Assembly (NCBI GenBank): GCA_945893045.1
Contig: CAMDEA010000059.1
Coordinates: 1-44,512, forward strand
Source of the DNA: Planctomyces sp. SH-PL62
GTDB taxonomy: Bacteria > Planctomycetota > Planctomycetia > Planctomycetales > Planctomycetaceae
Length of the DNA: 44,512 nt
Direction of reading: 5' to 3'
The notes beneath the pieces are model-generated. The model did no database searches. It was given only the letters and a program-made list of their open reading frames with translations, and was not told the DNA's origin. Every line of letters starts with the position of its first letter. The stretch's first letter is position 1. Position numbers and translations under genes: made by a program. Shown piece after piece: positions 26,134 to 34,890 of this stretch.

Positions 26134-26187
26134 GTAGACCGGTCACTCCGTGACCGGAATGTTCGAGTCACGGAGTGACTCGTCTAC
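26134..26187. repeat. REP-like inverted pair with GTAG feet
   Basis: GTAG (26134-26137) is followed by hairpin CCGGTCAC-TCC-GTGACCGG, 7 spacer bases, hairpin GAGTCAC-GGA-GTGACTC, and CTAC (26184-26187). The two hairpins are also complementary to each other. It is intergenic, between the GNAT start (26099) and the DUF4432 stop (26361). Confidence 0.9.
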
Positions 26188-26307
26188 TTTGTTCCGCCAA
26201 TCCGCCTCGTAACGTGGCACACAATTCGAGACCGGGCCGCGCGGAACAGCCTCCGCACGCCGGTTTTTCCCAACCGGCCAGACCAGCGCTCAGGCCGAGA
26301 CCGTCAC

Positions 26308-26323
26308 GTTGCCTTTTGGCAAC
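26308..26323 (-). terminator. Small hairpin downstream of the DUF4432 gene
   Basis: GTTGCC-TTTT-GGCAAC forms a 6 bp stem with a 4-base loop 38 bases after the DUF4432 stop on the minus strand. A second one, CCGGTT…AACCGG, is at 26260-26277. There is no T-tract, so a terminator role is only a guess. Confidence 0.25.
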
Positions 26324-26360
26324 ATCGATTCCCAATGTAGGGTGCGCTCAGCCCGATACG

Positions 26361-27554
26361 TCATCGACCGGCTGGCGAGTACTCGCGCAGCGGTTTGCGG
26401 GACAGCGCCACGGTCGTCGAGCGTTGCAGGTCTTTGATCTCTTCCGTGAGTTCTTGAACCTGCGCCGGGCCGACGTGAATCGCCAACTCGAACGACAGTC
26501 GCCGAGTCGCTCCCGGAGCCAGCGTGAGCAAGCGGCCGTGTGTCCGCTCGAAGCTGCGCAGGTTGGGGAAGTTCGTGCCGGGTTCCAGTCCGGTGACGTA
26601 GCCATCCGCCTCGGCGACGGTGTTCTTCCAGAGCGTGAAGCAGGGCAACTCGGTGAGTGGAAATCGCAGGCTGATCGCGGCATCGCCCGCCGCATTCCGA
26701 ACGACCACCACGCTTCGCTTCTGAGCATCGCCCACCAGACGAAAGTAATACGCTTGCTCGGCGTAATCTGCATCGGGCGCGGCGTACTGGTCGTAGTCCT
26801 CGATCCCTTCCGCCGCGTGCGCGTCGCGCGGACAGATTTCTCGCACGGGGGCCAAGAAGCGCGAGCCGGGTTCCAGGAACGGCCGGCCGATGTTGGTGTG
26901 ATACAGCAACTCGAAGTCCGCCGGCTTCGCGGACAAGTTCGTCACCTCGTCGTTGATCGTGAAATGATTCGAGCCGGCCGTCGTCTTGATCGTGGAGGTC
27001 AATCGCAGACAGGGCCCGAACATCGAGCACTCGTCGACCACTCCCGTCACCGCGATGCGGCCGTGCTGGTCGGGATCGACAGTGACTTCGACACGATGCG
27101 CCGGCAGGTTGGCGATCTTGCCGTGCAGAGTCAGTTCCCCCAGGATCGGATGCTCCTGAAAACTGGCATCGCGTCCGGGCGGCCCCATGAACGACAGACC
27201 GCAGCGGCAGATCAATTCGTTGAACCCCGCCAGCCAGCCGAGACCACCACGCTCGGTCTGATTCACGAACGCCGGATGCACCGGCAGTTGCACGGGCGAG
27301 GTCCAACCAATCGGCAGTCCTTGAAAGCTGCCCCGCCACACGCCCATGCCACGAGTCGGCAGCACTTCCAACTTCAACGCGCCGTTGTCGATCTCGATCA
27401 CGTCCACGCCATCCGACAATCCGCCGCGCATTCGCCGCTGCCGCACGGCCCAGTTTTTTAGGCCGTTGAGCGGCAACGTAGCTCCCGTCCATTCAAAGTG
27501 GTCGTGCCAGACTTGGCTGGCGACGTCGGTAATCACGCGGTGCTCGGCAGGCAT
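26361..27554 (-). CDS. DUF4432 family protein (galactose-mutarotase-like fold)
   Basis: The protein has 397 residues from ATG 27554, with GGAG 7 bases before it (an upstream in-frame ATG at 27584 is less likely). There is no signal peptide. The pattern matches DUF4432 proteins, which share the aldose-1-epimerase beta-sandwich: LKLEVLPTRGMGVWRGSFQG, ELICRCGLSFMGPPG, HGKIANLPAHRVEV, ELLYHTNIGRPFL, LWKNTVAEADGYVTGLEPGT with NFPNLRSFER. Members are thought to bind or epimerise sugars. No sugar operon is next to it; xylA lies 10 kb away. Confidence 0.85.
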   Translation of the reverse strand: MPAEHRVITDVASQVWHDHFEWTGATLPLNGLKNWAVRQRRMRGGLSDGVDVIEIDNGALKLEVLPTRGMGVWRGSFQGLPIGWTSPVQLPVHPAFVNQTERGGLGWLAGFNELICRCGLSFMGPPGRDASFQEHPILGELTLHGKIANLPAHRVEVTVDPDQHGRIAVTGVVDECSMFGPCLRLTSTIKTTAGSNHFTINDEVTNLSAKPADFELLYHTNIGRPFLEPGSRFLAPVREICPRDAHAAEGIEDYDQYAAPDADYAEQAYYFRLVGDAQKRSVVVVRNAAGDAAISLRFPLTELPCFTLWKNTVAEADGYVTGLEPGTNFPNLRSFERTHGRLLTLAPGATRRLSFELAIHVGPAQVQELTEEIKDLQRSTTVALSRKPLREYSPAGR

Positions 27555-27897
27555 GGTGGACTCCGGGGAGACTTCAGATTTCAAAACTGACGCGGTACTT
27601 GGCCAGTTTCAAGGTTCGGGTTTCGAGTTTCAACGCCACCAAGAACTTGAGCGGATTTTCGCGCTTCACGTCTGTTGGTGTGAAACGCCGCGCGAACTGC
27701 CAAAGACAGGGTGCTTAGGCGTCGCAGCGGTCGTGATTTCAGCCCCGTGGATTGTTGCCGAATTCTGGTGGCTCGCGCTTGGACGCGGCCGTAATTTGGT
27801 GGCAATAGTTTTCGGGCCATGCTCTGCGCCGGCGCATGCCGGTTCGAATTGTCTCGCGGCCAAGGTTGTCGTTCCTCACAAGCGAAGGCTTCGCACG
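27555..27897. other. Divergent intergenic region between DUF4432 and RTX genes
   Basis: This 343-base stretch holds the starts of both genes. I see a diverged inverted pair (TTTCAAAACTG near 27579 and CAGTTTCAAGG near 27604) followed by more GTTTC[AG]A units, and a small hairpin GCGCTTCAC…GTGTGAAACGC near 27660. No promoter can be called with confidence. Confidence 0.4.
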
Positions 27898-30438
27898 ATG
27901 CGCTTTTCAAGTTGGTTGGAGACCGTTCGGTCTGGGATGAAGGTCCGTCGTTCGCTGCGCGCGCGCGCGACTCGGCTGGGTCGCACCGCGGAGACGCGCA
28001 TGGCCGAGACGCTGGAGACGCGTACGCTGCCGACGGTCTCCGTGTTCTTCCTGGCGGGGTCGAACACGCTGCAAGTCTCCTCGAACAGCAATGACTCGAT
28101 CACCGTTCGAGTCAGCCAGGCCGATTCGACGAAGGTGGAAGTCTTGGCGAACGGCGTGGCGGTGTCGTCCGCCGGCAGTATTTTGGCGACCGATGTGGAT
28201 CGGATGGATATTCAGGGAGGCGACGGCAAAAACGTCATCGACGTGACCGGCGTGTCCGCCAGTAACTACGACAACCTGATGGGCATCACGATCAATGGCG
28301 GCGACGGAGCGGACTCGATCACCGGCAGCGACGAGTTCGATGATTTGATCAACGGCGGCAACGGCAACGACACCATCAGCGGTGGCATCGGAGCCGACGA
28401 ATTGCACGGCAATGACGGCAACGATTCGATCCTCGGTGGTGAGGGAAACGACACGATCGGCGCGACGGGCAGTTCGTCGCGTGAGGATGGCAACGACACG
28501 GTTGACGGCGGCAATGGCGATGACCTGATCAGCGCGGGGAGCGGCACGGATAGTGTGACGGGTGGGTCGGGAGACGACGTCCTGTCGGGCGGATCGGGGA
28601 ACGACCGAATGTTCGGCAACGATGGCATCGACGTGATGAACGGCGACTCGGGCAATGACTCGCTGCTGGGCTCAACCGGCGATGATGTCATGTCCGGCGG
28701 CGACGGCAACGACACGCTCAACGGCGAGGATGGCACCGACGCCCTCAACGGCGGCAATAACAACGACTCGCTGATCGGCGGCAACGATAACGACACGCTG
28801 AATGGCAACGCCGGCAACGACACGTTGACCGGCGACGCGGCGAACGATTCGCTCCTTGGCGAAGCTGGGAACGATTCGCTTCTCGGCGTGGATGGCGACG
28901 ACGAATTGGACGGCGGAAGCGATCTCGACACGCTGGATGGCGGCATCGGCTCTGACATCCTCGCCGGTGGAACGGGGAACGATTCGCTCACCGACTCAGC
29001 GGGCAACGACGTGCTGAGCGGCGGGACCGGCAACGATGTGCTCAACACTGGTTTGTTGCCGACGGTGGGCGGGGCCGGTGAGAACGACACACTGTCGGGC
29101 GACGATGGCAATGACACGATCACCGGCGGTGGCGGCGATGATTCCCTCCGCGGCGGCAACCAGAATGACACGGTGAATGGTGGCGACGGCAACGACGAAC
29201 TGTATGGCGACGCCGGCAACGATTCGCTGAGCGGCGGCAACGGCGTCGATGCACTCGATGGTGGTTCCGCGAACGACACGCTCAACAGCGGAGCTGGCGA
29301 CGATGTGCTGACCTGGATTCCGGCCAACGGCAGTGACACGTTCCAGAACGGCGGCGGATTCGATGCGGTCAATGTCACCGGCACGTCCGGCGGCGACACG
29401 TTCGCGGTCTCGAAGGCCAGTTCGAAGATGAAGATCACCAGCGGCGGCCAAAGCCTGACGCTCGACCGCACGATTACTGGCGTGACGATCGACGGGGCTG
29501 GCGGCAATGACGTGATCAACATCGCGAACCTGTCGGGAATCTCGCCGATGCTACTGCTGGTCAACGGCGGTGACGACGACGACCGGATCAGCGCGGCCGG
29601 CCTGTCGCTGGGCAGCGTGCTGTTGCGAGTCTCCGGCGACGACGGAGACGACACGATCACCGGCTCAGCCAACAACGATTTCCTGGACGGCGGCGACGGC
29701 GAAGATTCGATCGTCGGAAACAGCGGCAACGACACGCTGCTCGGCGGACTGGCCGATGACACGCTCAACGGCGGCGTGGGAAATGATTTCGTCGATGGCG
29801 GTGACGGCCTCGACCGCATGACCGGCGACGCGGGCAACGACATCCTCAATGGCAATCTTGGTGCGGATTCGATCGACGCCGGTGATGGCAACGATTCGGT
29901 CTTCGGCGGCGACGACGATGACACGATTGCGGGTGGTCTCGGCGTTGATGTGGTCAGCGGCGAAGACGGAGCGGATTCGATCACCGGCGGCAACGGCAAC
30001 GACAACCTCGACGGCAACGGCGGTAACGACATTGTCCGCGGCGAAGTCGGCAACGATCTGATTCACGGCGGGGACGGCGATGACCTGCTCGATGGCGGAC
30101 TGGGCAACGACACGCTGATCGCCGGCGACGGCGATGACAACGTGATCGGCGGCGACGGCGACGACGCCATCAATGGCGGCGATGGCTCCGATTCGCTCAA
30201 CGGCACCGCAGGCAACGACGTGATTCTCGGTGAAGACGGCGACGACACGCTCTACGGCGGATCGGGACTCGACACGCTCCTGGGCGGCGAAGGCGACGAC
30301 ACCGTCGTCGGCCAAGGCAACGCGGATACGCTGCAAGGGGGCAGCGACGCGGGCGACGTCATCATCTCCGATACCTTGTCCGAGATTGACGAGCTGTTCG
30401 TGCTTGCCTCGGATGTGCTCGCCCGGCTGGAAGCGTAA
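27898..30438 (+). CDS. RTX-type calcium-binding repeat protein with LEPR-like N-terminus
   Basis: The protein has 846 residues from ATG 27898, with GAAGG upstream. In-frame sequence before it overlaps the DUF4432 gene on the other strand and is not used. The basic N-terminus (MRFSSWLETVRSGMKVRRSL) leads to MAETLETRTLPTVSVFF, which resembles the LEPR-xLL motif at the start of many large exported planctomycete proteins. From ~residue 125 onward there are dozens of nine-residue GGxGxDxxx repeats (GGEGNDTIG, GGDGNDTLN, GGLGNDTLI), which form Ca-loaded beta-rolls. A non-repeat beta-rich interval at ~475-580 (TSGGDTFAVSKASSK) separates two arrays. No protease or lipase domain is seen, so it is probably a surface or matrix structural protein. 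The ECF sigma factor gene follows. Confidence 0.9.
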   Translation: MRFSSWLETVRSGMKVRRSLRARATRLGRTAETRMAETLETRTLPTVSVFFLAGSNTLQVSSNSNDSITVRVSQADSTKVEVLANGVAVSSAGSILATDVDRMDIQGGDGKNVIDVTGVSASNYDNLMGITINGGDGADSITGSDEFDDLINGGNGNDTISGGIGADELHGNDGNDSILGGEGNDTIGATGSSSREDGNDTVDGGNGDDLISAGSGTDSVTGGSGDDVLSGGSGNDRMFGNDGIDVMNGDSGNDSLLGSTGDDVMSGGDGNDTLNGEDGTDALNGGNNNDSLIGGNDNDTLNGNAGNDTLTGDAANDSLLGEAGNDSLLGVDGDDELDGGSDLDTLDGGIGSDILAGGTGNDSLTDSAGNDVLSGGTGNDVLNTGLLPTVGGAGENDTLSGDDGNDTITGGGGDDSLRGGNQNDTVNGGDGNDELYGDAGNDSLSGGNGVDALDGGSANDTLNSGAGDDVLTWIPANGSDTFQNGGGFDAVNVTGTSGGDTFAVSKASSKMKITSGGQSLTLDRTITGVTIDGAGGNDVINIANLSGISPMLLLVNGGDDDDRISAAGLSLGSVLLRVSGDDGDDTITGSANNDFLDGGDGEDSIVGNSGNDTLLGGLADDTLNGGVGNDFVDGGDGLDRMTGDAGNDILNGNLGADSIDAGDGNDSVFGGDDDDTIAGGLGVDVVSGEDGADSITGGNGNDNLDGNGGNDIVRGEVGNDLIHGGDGDDLLDGGLGNDTLIAGDGDDNVIGGDGDDAINGGDGSDSLNGTAGNDVILGEDGDDTLYGGSGLDTLLGGEGDDTVVGQGNADTLQGGSDAGDVIISDTLSEIDELFVLASDVLARLEA
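28290..30340 (+). repeat. RTX coding tandem repeat DNA
   Basis: About 27 bp periodic units (GGCGGCAACGGCAACGACAC-like) encode the nine-residue RTX repeats. The bias also keeps long antisense frames open, which are not genes. Unequal crossing-over is expected here. Confidence 0.85.
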
Positions 30439-30441
30439 GAG

Positions 30442-30525
30442 TTTTCGATTTTTGATTTTTGATTTTCGATTGGGGTTCCAGCGGGTTACGCTTTGCCGTC
30501 AATCAATAATCGAAAAACAAAAATG
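30442..30525. repeat. Class II inverted repeat (TTTTTGAT family)
   Basis: The left arm (30442-30473) has TTTTCGAT, TTTTGAT, TTTTGAT, TTTCGAT in tandem. The right arm (30499-30525) is an imperfect inverse (CAATCAATAATCGAAAAAC). It fills the gap from the RTX stop to the ECF sigma start, whose ATG is in the arm. Confidence 0.75.
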
Positions 30526-31164
30526 TCAAACGAACTCGATCGACTGCTGGTGGCTCAAATACGGCGCGGCGAGCCGGGTGCGTGGGAAGAGTGCATCGCC
30601 CGTTTCGAGGGACGCTTGCAGGCGTTTGTGGAAAGCCGGCTGGGCAACCGCGCGACCAGCGAGGATGTCGTCCAGGAAACGTTTCTCGGCTTTCTCATCA
30701 GCTTGCCGAATTACGATGACGCGACGCCGCTGGAAAGTTTTCTGTTCTCGATCGCGGCTCATAAGCTGACCGACGTGCTGCGCCGCAACGGCCGGCGTCC
30801 GGAACTGGCGCTGCTGCTGGAAGACTCAGACGGCGGCGCTCGCGAACCAGCCGGTTCTGATCGCGCCGCCTCCAGCTTGTTCCGCAGCGTCGAACGTCAA
30901 ACCCATGAGACCGCCGCGCTGGCCGATGCGTTGCAGCGTCTGATCTCGCAATGGTGGGAACGGGGCGAGTTCGAACGGCTCAAGTGCATCGAACTGTTGT
31001 TCGTGCTCGGCTGGAAGAACAAAGAGGTCGCCGAGCATCTCGCCATCACCGAGCAAGACGTTGCCAACCACAAGCATTTCGTCGTCGCGAAGCTCCGCGA
31101 GTCCGTCGCGAAGTTCGGCTTGGATGCCGAGCGACTCAGCAAGCTGGGGTTGAGCGAGTCGTAA
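30523..31164 (+). CDS. ECF-type sigma-70 family RNA polymerase sigma factor
   Basis: The protein has 213 residues from ATG 30523. Region 2 (~15-85) is WEECIARFEGRLQAFVESRL then ATSEDVVQETFLGFLISLPN and LFSIAAHKLTDVLRRNGRRP. A linker of ~50 residues rich in Ala/Asp/Glu follows, then region 4 (~130-195), CIELLFVLGWKNKEVAEHLA with a helix-turn-helix. It should direct RNA polymerase to its own promoter set. No anti-sigma gene is adjacent; the C-terminal partner could be elsewhere. The start has no ribosome-binding site, because the sequence before it is a repeat arm. The TAA stop is formed in the GTAA foot of the next element. Confidence 0.9.
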   Translation: MSNELDRLLVAQIRRGEPGAWEECIARFEGRLQAFVESRLGNRATSEDVVQETFLGFLISLPNYDDATPLESFLFSIAAHKLTDVLRRNGRRPELALLLEDSDGGAREPAGSDRAASSLFRSVERQTHETAALADALQRLISQWWERGEFERLKCIELLFVLGWKNKEVAEHLAITEQDVANHKHFVVAKLRESVAKFGLDAERLSKLGLSES

Positions 31165-31419
31165 AGCTCCCGCCCCCATCCAGCTTGCCTGGATGGAGCG
31201 ACCGATGGCGTGCTAGCGAGGTCGTCGCACAGGCGATTTGTTGCAGACCCCATCCGCCTCGTGCGGATGGTGAATCAGCTTCTTCGGCACCCTTCGCGCT
31301 GTGATCTTCTTCACCATCCGCACAAGGCGGATGGGGTCTGGAAACAGCTCGTTGGATCGCTGGTGAGCACTCCATCTTTCGCTCCATCGACGCGAGGTCG
31401 ATGGGGGCGGCGGAGCTAC
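31161..31419. repeat. Composite nested palindrome, copy 2, ending two convergent genes
   Basis: The outer pair is 31171-31200 (CCATCCAG…CTGGATGG) and 31381-31411 (CCATCGAC…GTCGATGG). The inner pair is 31249-31271 and 31312-31336 (CCATCCGC…GCGGATGG). The feet are GTAAAGCTCC at the left and the inverse GGAGCTAC at the right. TAA of the ECF gene and TAG of the LRR gene (minus strand) both sit in these feet. The order of hairpins equals copy 1 at 10478-10711. Confidence 0.88.
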
Positions 31420-34400
31420 GGCCCGTAGATGCGGCACTTGGGCAGTGCGTCGCGCAGGCGGTTGGTGCCGGCTTTGGTCACGTTCGTTTGCTCGAGCCAC
31501 ACCGTTTCCAAGCGGCTCAGCGTGGCGACATGTTCCAATCCCGTGTCGCCCGTCTGCGTTTCGCGCAATGCCAGGCTCTGCAACTGCGACAGCGCTTTCA
31601 AGTCGGCCAACCCATTGTTCGTGATCGACGTCTTGGCGAGGTTCAGCACGCGCAGGTCTTTCCAATTCACGAGCAGCAGCATCCCGGCGTCAGTGATCTT
31701 CGTACCGCTCAGATCGAGCCGTTGCAGTTTCGTCAGCTTCTTGAGTTGTTCCAGTCCGTGATCGCCGATCACCGTCTCGCTCAAGAACAGCGAATCCAGT
31801 TGCGACATGCCGGCCAGCGAGGCGAGCGCTTTGTCGCTGATCGCCGTCGCGCTCAGGTCGAGCGATTCGAGGCTGGTCAGCGACGCGAGATGCATAATCC
31901 CCGCGTCGGTCACGTTGCAGCGGGACAGGTCGAGACGCTTCAGTGACTTCAAGCTCTTCAACGATTCCAGGCCGGCGTTCGTGATCGCGGTCTCCTCGAA
32001 GTTGACCGAAACGATCTCCTCTTTTTCGTTGGTCACCACCTTGGCGACGGTCGGCAAGGCTTTGGCGATGTCGTTCTTGTGCTCGGCCAGCGCCTTCACC
32101 AGCGGATCGGGGGAGTACACGATCTCGCAATTCTTCAACGCCTCCTGCAACCGGTCGAGATCCTTCTGCGGCAGAGGGATGCCGTTCAGCCGCAGCCGCT
32201 TCAGCTTGGTCATCCCCATGAGATTCTCCAGACCGTTGCTGACAAACTTGCAATCGCTGAGGTCCAACTCGGTGAGACTCGTCAGCGGCTTGAGGTTCGC
32301 CAATCCGGGTCCGGTGACCGACGTATTGTCCAACCAGAGCACTTCCAACTGCGTCAGGCCGCTCAGCGCCTTCAACCCCGGCCCGGTGACTTGCGTGCCG
32401 CGCAGCCCCAAGCGCTTAAGCTGCCGCATCTGAGGAGCAAGTTTCGTCAACTGATTGTCGCTCATCACCGTGTTGGTCAGATTCAGCACGACGAGTTTCT
32501 TCAGCCCGACCAAAGTCGCGATTCCCGATCCGGTCACTTTCGTGTTCGACAGGTCCAGCACCGCGAGGTTCGCCAAGGACTTGAGCTGTGAGACTCCTTC
32601 ATTCGTGACATTGCTCTGCGCGACATACAGCTCCTGCAACTGCGACAACTCGGAGATGGGCTTGAGTCCGTCGTCGCCGAGCGGCGTGCGGTTCAGCGAC
32701 AGCACCGCCAGCTTCTTCAACGCGGAGAGCGATTTCAGACCAGCCGCGGTGAACTTGCCGCCGTTGATCGTCAGCCACTGCAAATCGGCCAGCGCGGCGA
32801 TGTGCGCCAAACTGGCGTCGGTGATCGGAGCATCGTAGATCCGCAGCACGAGCAACTTCGGCACTTCACTGAGTGCGGCCAGATCGCCGTCCTGCACGCC
32901 CGCCAACAGCGTCACGCCGGTCGCGTCGCGCGAGCCGTGCGTGAAGGCCAAGTCAGTGTTCGGCAACGCGGCTGCCGCTCGCAGCGCACCGGCCGTTGTC
33001 ACGCGCGTCCCGCGCACGTACAGCGTTTTCAACTTCTTGAGCGTGAAGAGTTCCTCCAAGCCCGCATCGCTGACGGCCGTGCCATCCAGCCACAGTTCTT
33101 GCAATTCCGCCAGTCCGCGCAGGTGCTTCAGACCGGCGTCGGTGACTTTCGTCCCCATCACGCTGAGCTTCTGCAACGACTTCAGCGTCGCGACTTGTTC
33201 GAGTCCCGCATCCTCGAATCGCGCATGCGCGACGTTGATCGCCACCACCTGCTGCGACTTCTCGTCGAGCTTGACCTGCCCAATCGCGTTCAGGGCCGCC
33301 TTCATGTCGCCACGCGCTTCGGCCAGAGCGATCAGCAGCGGGTCGGTCGGATACGCGATCTCGCACTTCGGCAACGCTTGTTTCAACTCGGCCGCCTGAG
33401 CCGCACTGACCTGCGTGCCGATCAAATCTAACTGCTCCAGTTGTTTCAGATCTTTGAACGGGTCGAGCGATCCGCCGCCCACGCGCGTCCAGCCCAACGA
33501 CAGTTGCTTGAGATTTTGCAGGACACGCAAGGACGGCAAACCTTCGTCGGTGACCGCCGACTCGCGCAGGCTGAGCAACTCCAACTGCCGCAACCCGACC
33601 AGCGAACGCAATCCCTCATCACCGACACCCGTTTGATCCAGCCATAGGGACTTCAAGTCGCCAAGCTTGCCGATGGAACCCATCGCGCGATCGCCGACGC
33701 GCGTCCGAATCAGACTGAGCGATTGCAGCTTGGTCAGCCGTTCGAGCTTTTTCGCACCGTCATCGGTGATCGCCGCGCCCGCCAGCGTCAGGTTCTGCAA
33801 GTCGTTCAACACAAACAGCACGTCGAGCGCGGCATCCGTGGATGTCGGCGGCAACGCCAGCGATTCCAACTTCGTCAGCGACCGCAGCGGCTCCAATCCC
33901 GCATCCGTCACCGGCGTCGCGTGCAGGGAGAGCGCCGTCAATTCCACATGCTTGCCGAGCACCGGCATGTCCCCGTCCGACGCCGCCGCGTTGAGCGTCA
34001 ACACTCCTCCCGCCCACAACCCTTTCGGAAACGCGATCGACGTCGCCTTAAGCCGCTGAGCCAGATTGAGCACGCCATCAATCGTCACCACCGTCTGCGA
34101 CAAGTCCAGTTCGCTCAATCCATCAAGCAACGCGAGCTTCAACAGCCCTTCATCCGTGACCTTTGATTCAATGGCCCACAACACGCGCAGCTTCTTCAAT
34201 TCCGCGGCCACGGCCAGCGACTCATCCGTCGCGGCCGGCGGCAACACGAGCACTTCCAATTCTTCCAACTTTTGCAGCCCGCGCACCCCCGCGTCGGTGA
34301 CCTCCGTCTTAAACAAGTTGACCGCCTTGAGTCCCTTCAACTCGCCGGCCAATCCAATCACACCCGCGTCGCTGACCTGCGTTCCGACAAGATTGAGAAC

Positions 34401-34889
34401 CTTGAGCTTGCTCAGCGACTGGAGCTGCTCCAGCCCCGCATCGGTGATCGGCGTATTGCCGAGATACAACTCTTCGAGCAACTCCAATCCGCCAACAATG
34501 GCGAGCGCCGCATCACTGATCTTGGTCCCCCGCAGATCGAGCGCGACCACGCTCTTCAACGACTTGAGCGGCTCCAGCGCCTCGTCATTACAACGCGGAT
34601 GATTCAGCAGGTTGACGTGAACCACCTGCCCGCTCTCGTTGACCTGCACCGCCGCACCGAAGTCGCGCAGCGTCTTCGCGGCCGCCGCTTCAATCTCGGC
34701 CTGTGTCTTGGCCAACTCTTCGGCAGTCGGCTGCGGCTCGACTTTCGGCGGCAGCGCAGCCGGTCGCGCCACGGGAATCGGAACGGGCGGCGGCGGAGGC
34801 GGAGGATCTTTCCCGCAACCGGCGAGCATCAAGCTCAGCCCCCAGACAACGGAAACACAACCAACTTTCGTACCGGCAGAGCGTTTCAT
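31416..34889 (-). CDS. Large leucine-rich-repeat lipoprotein
   Basis: The protein has 1157 residues. The signal peptide has the lipobox LMLAGC (Cys25), then a Pro-rich stretch (KDPPPPPPPVPIPV) and a coiled-coil-like helix (~55-80). The rest is LRR units of ~24 residues of the type LKxLxLxxTxVTDAGLxxL. The array has three blocks ending at about residues 512, 925 and 1157, each closed by a near-identical cap: ALPKCEIAYP, ALKNCEIVYS, ALPKCRIYGP. After the first two caps a short helix restarts (ALAEARGDMKAALNAIG; ALAEHKNDIAKALPTVA), so the gene arose by internal duplication. It should be anchored outside the cytoplasm and act in binding. It starts one base after the kinase stop. The TAG stop is part of the GTAG foot of the neighbouring element. 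Confidence 0.9.
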   Translation of the reverse strand: MKRSAGTKVGCVSVVWGLSLMLAGCGKDPPPPPPPVPIPVARPAALPPKVEPQPTAEELAKTQAEIEAAAAKTLRDFGAAVQVNESGQVVHVNLLNHPRCNDEALEPLKSLKSVVALDLRGTKISDAALAIVGGLELLEELYLGNTPITDAGLEQLQSLSKLKVLNLVGTQVSDAGVIGLAGELKGLKAVNLFKTEVTDAGVRGLQKLEELEVLVLPPAATDESLAVAAELKKLRVLWAIESKVTDEGLLKLALLDGLSELDLSQTVVTIDGVLNLAQRLKATSIAFPKGLWAGGVLTLNAAASDGDMPVLGKHVELTALSLHATPVTDAGLEPLRSLTKLESLALPPTSTDAALDVLFVLNDLQNLTLAGAAITDDGAKKLERLTKLQSLSLIRTRVGDRAMGSIGKLGDLKSLWLDQTGVGDEGLRSLVGLRQLELLSLRESAVTDEGLPSLRVLQNLKQLSLGWTRVGGGSLDPFKDLKQLEQLDLIGTQVSAAQAAELKQALPKCEIAYPTDPLLIALAEARGDMKAALNAIGQVKLDEKSQQVVAINVAHARFEDAGLEQVATLKSLQKLSVMGTKVTDAGLKHLRGLAELQELWLDGTAVSDAGLEELFTLKKLKTLYVRGTRVTTAGALRAAAALPNTDLAFTHGSRDATGVTLLAGVQDGDLAALSEVPKLLVLRIYDAPITDASLAHIAALADLQWLTINGGKFTAAGLKSLSALKKLAVLSLNRTPLGDDGLKPISELSQLQELYVAQSNVTNEGVSQLKSLANLAVLDLSNTKVTGSGIATLVGLKKLVVLNLTNTVMSDNQLTKLAPQMRQLKRLGLRGTQVTGPGLKALSGLTQLEVLWLDNTSVTGPGLANLKPLTSLTELDLSDCKFVSNGLENLMGMTKLKRLRLNGIPLPQKDLDRLQEALKNCEIVYSPDPLVKALAEHKNDIAKALPTVAKVVTNEKEEIVSVNFEETAITNAGLESLKSLKSLKRLDLSRCNVTDAGIMHLASLTSLESLDLSATAISDKALASLAGMSQLDSLFLSETVIGDHGLEQLKKLTKLQRLDLSGTKITDAGMLLLVNWKDLRVLNLAKTSITNNGLADLKALSQLQSLALRETQTGDTGLEHVATLSRLETVWLEQTNVTKAGTNRLRDALPKCRIYGP

Positions 34890-34890
34890 G

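Noticed and set aside
26175..27492. Long frames in other phases over the DUF4432 gene
   Set aside because: Composition is that of shifted GC-rich codons; the DUF4432 frame carries all family motifs.
28266..30053. 595-residue open frame antisense to the RTX gene
   Set aside because: It is the mirror of the GGxGxD repeats, a Ser/Pro-rich low-complexity product forced by the repeat's base pattern; no start signals and no family.
28290..30340. RTX tandem DNA as a CRISPR array
   Set aside because: The periodic units are imperfect, 27 bp, contiguous and in frame; no repeat-spacer pattern and no cas gene.
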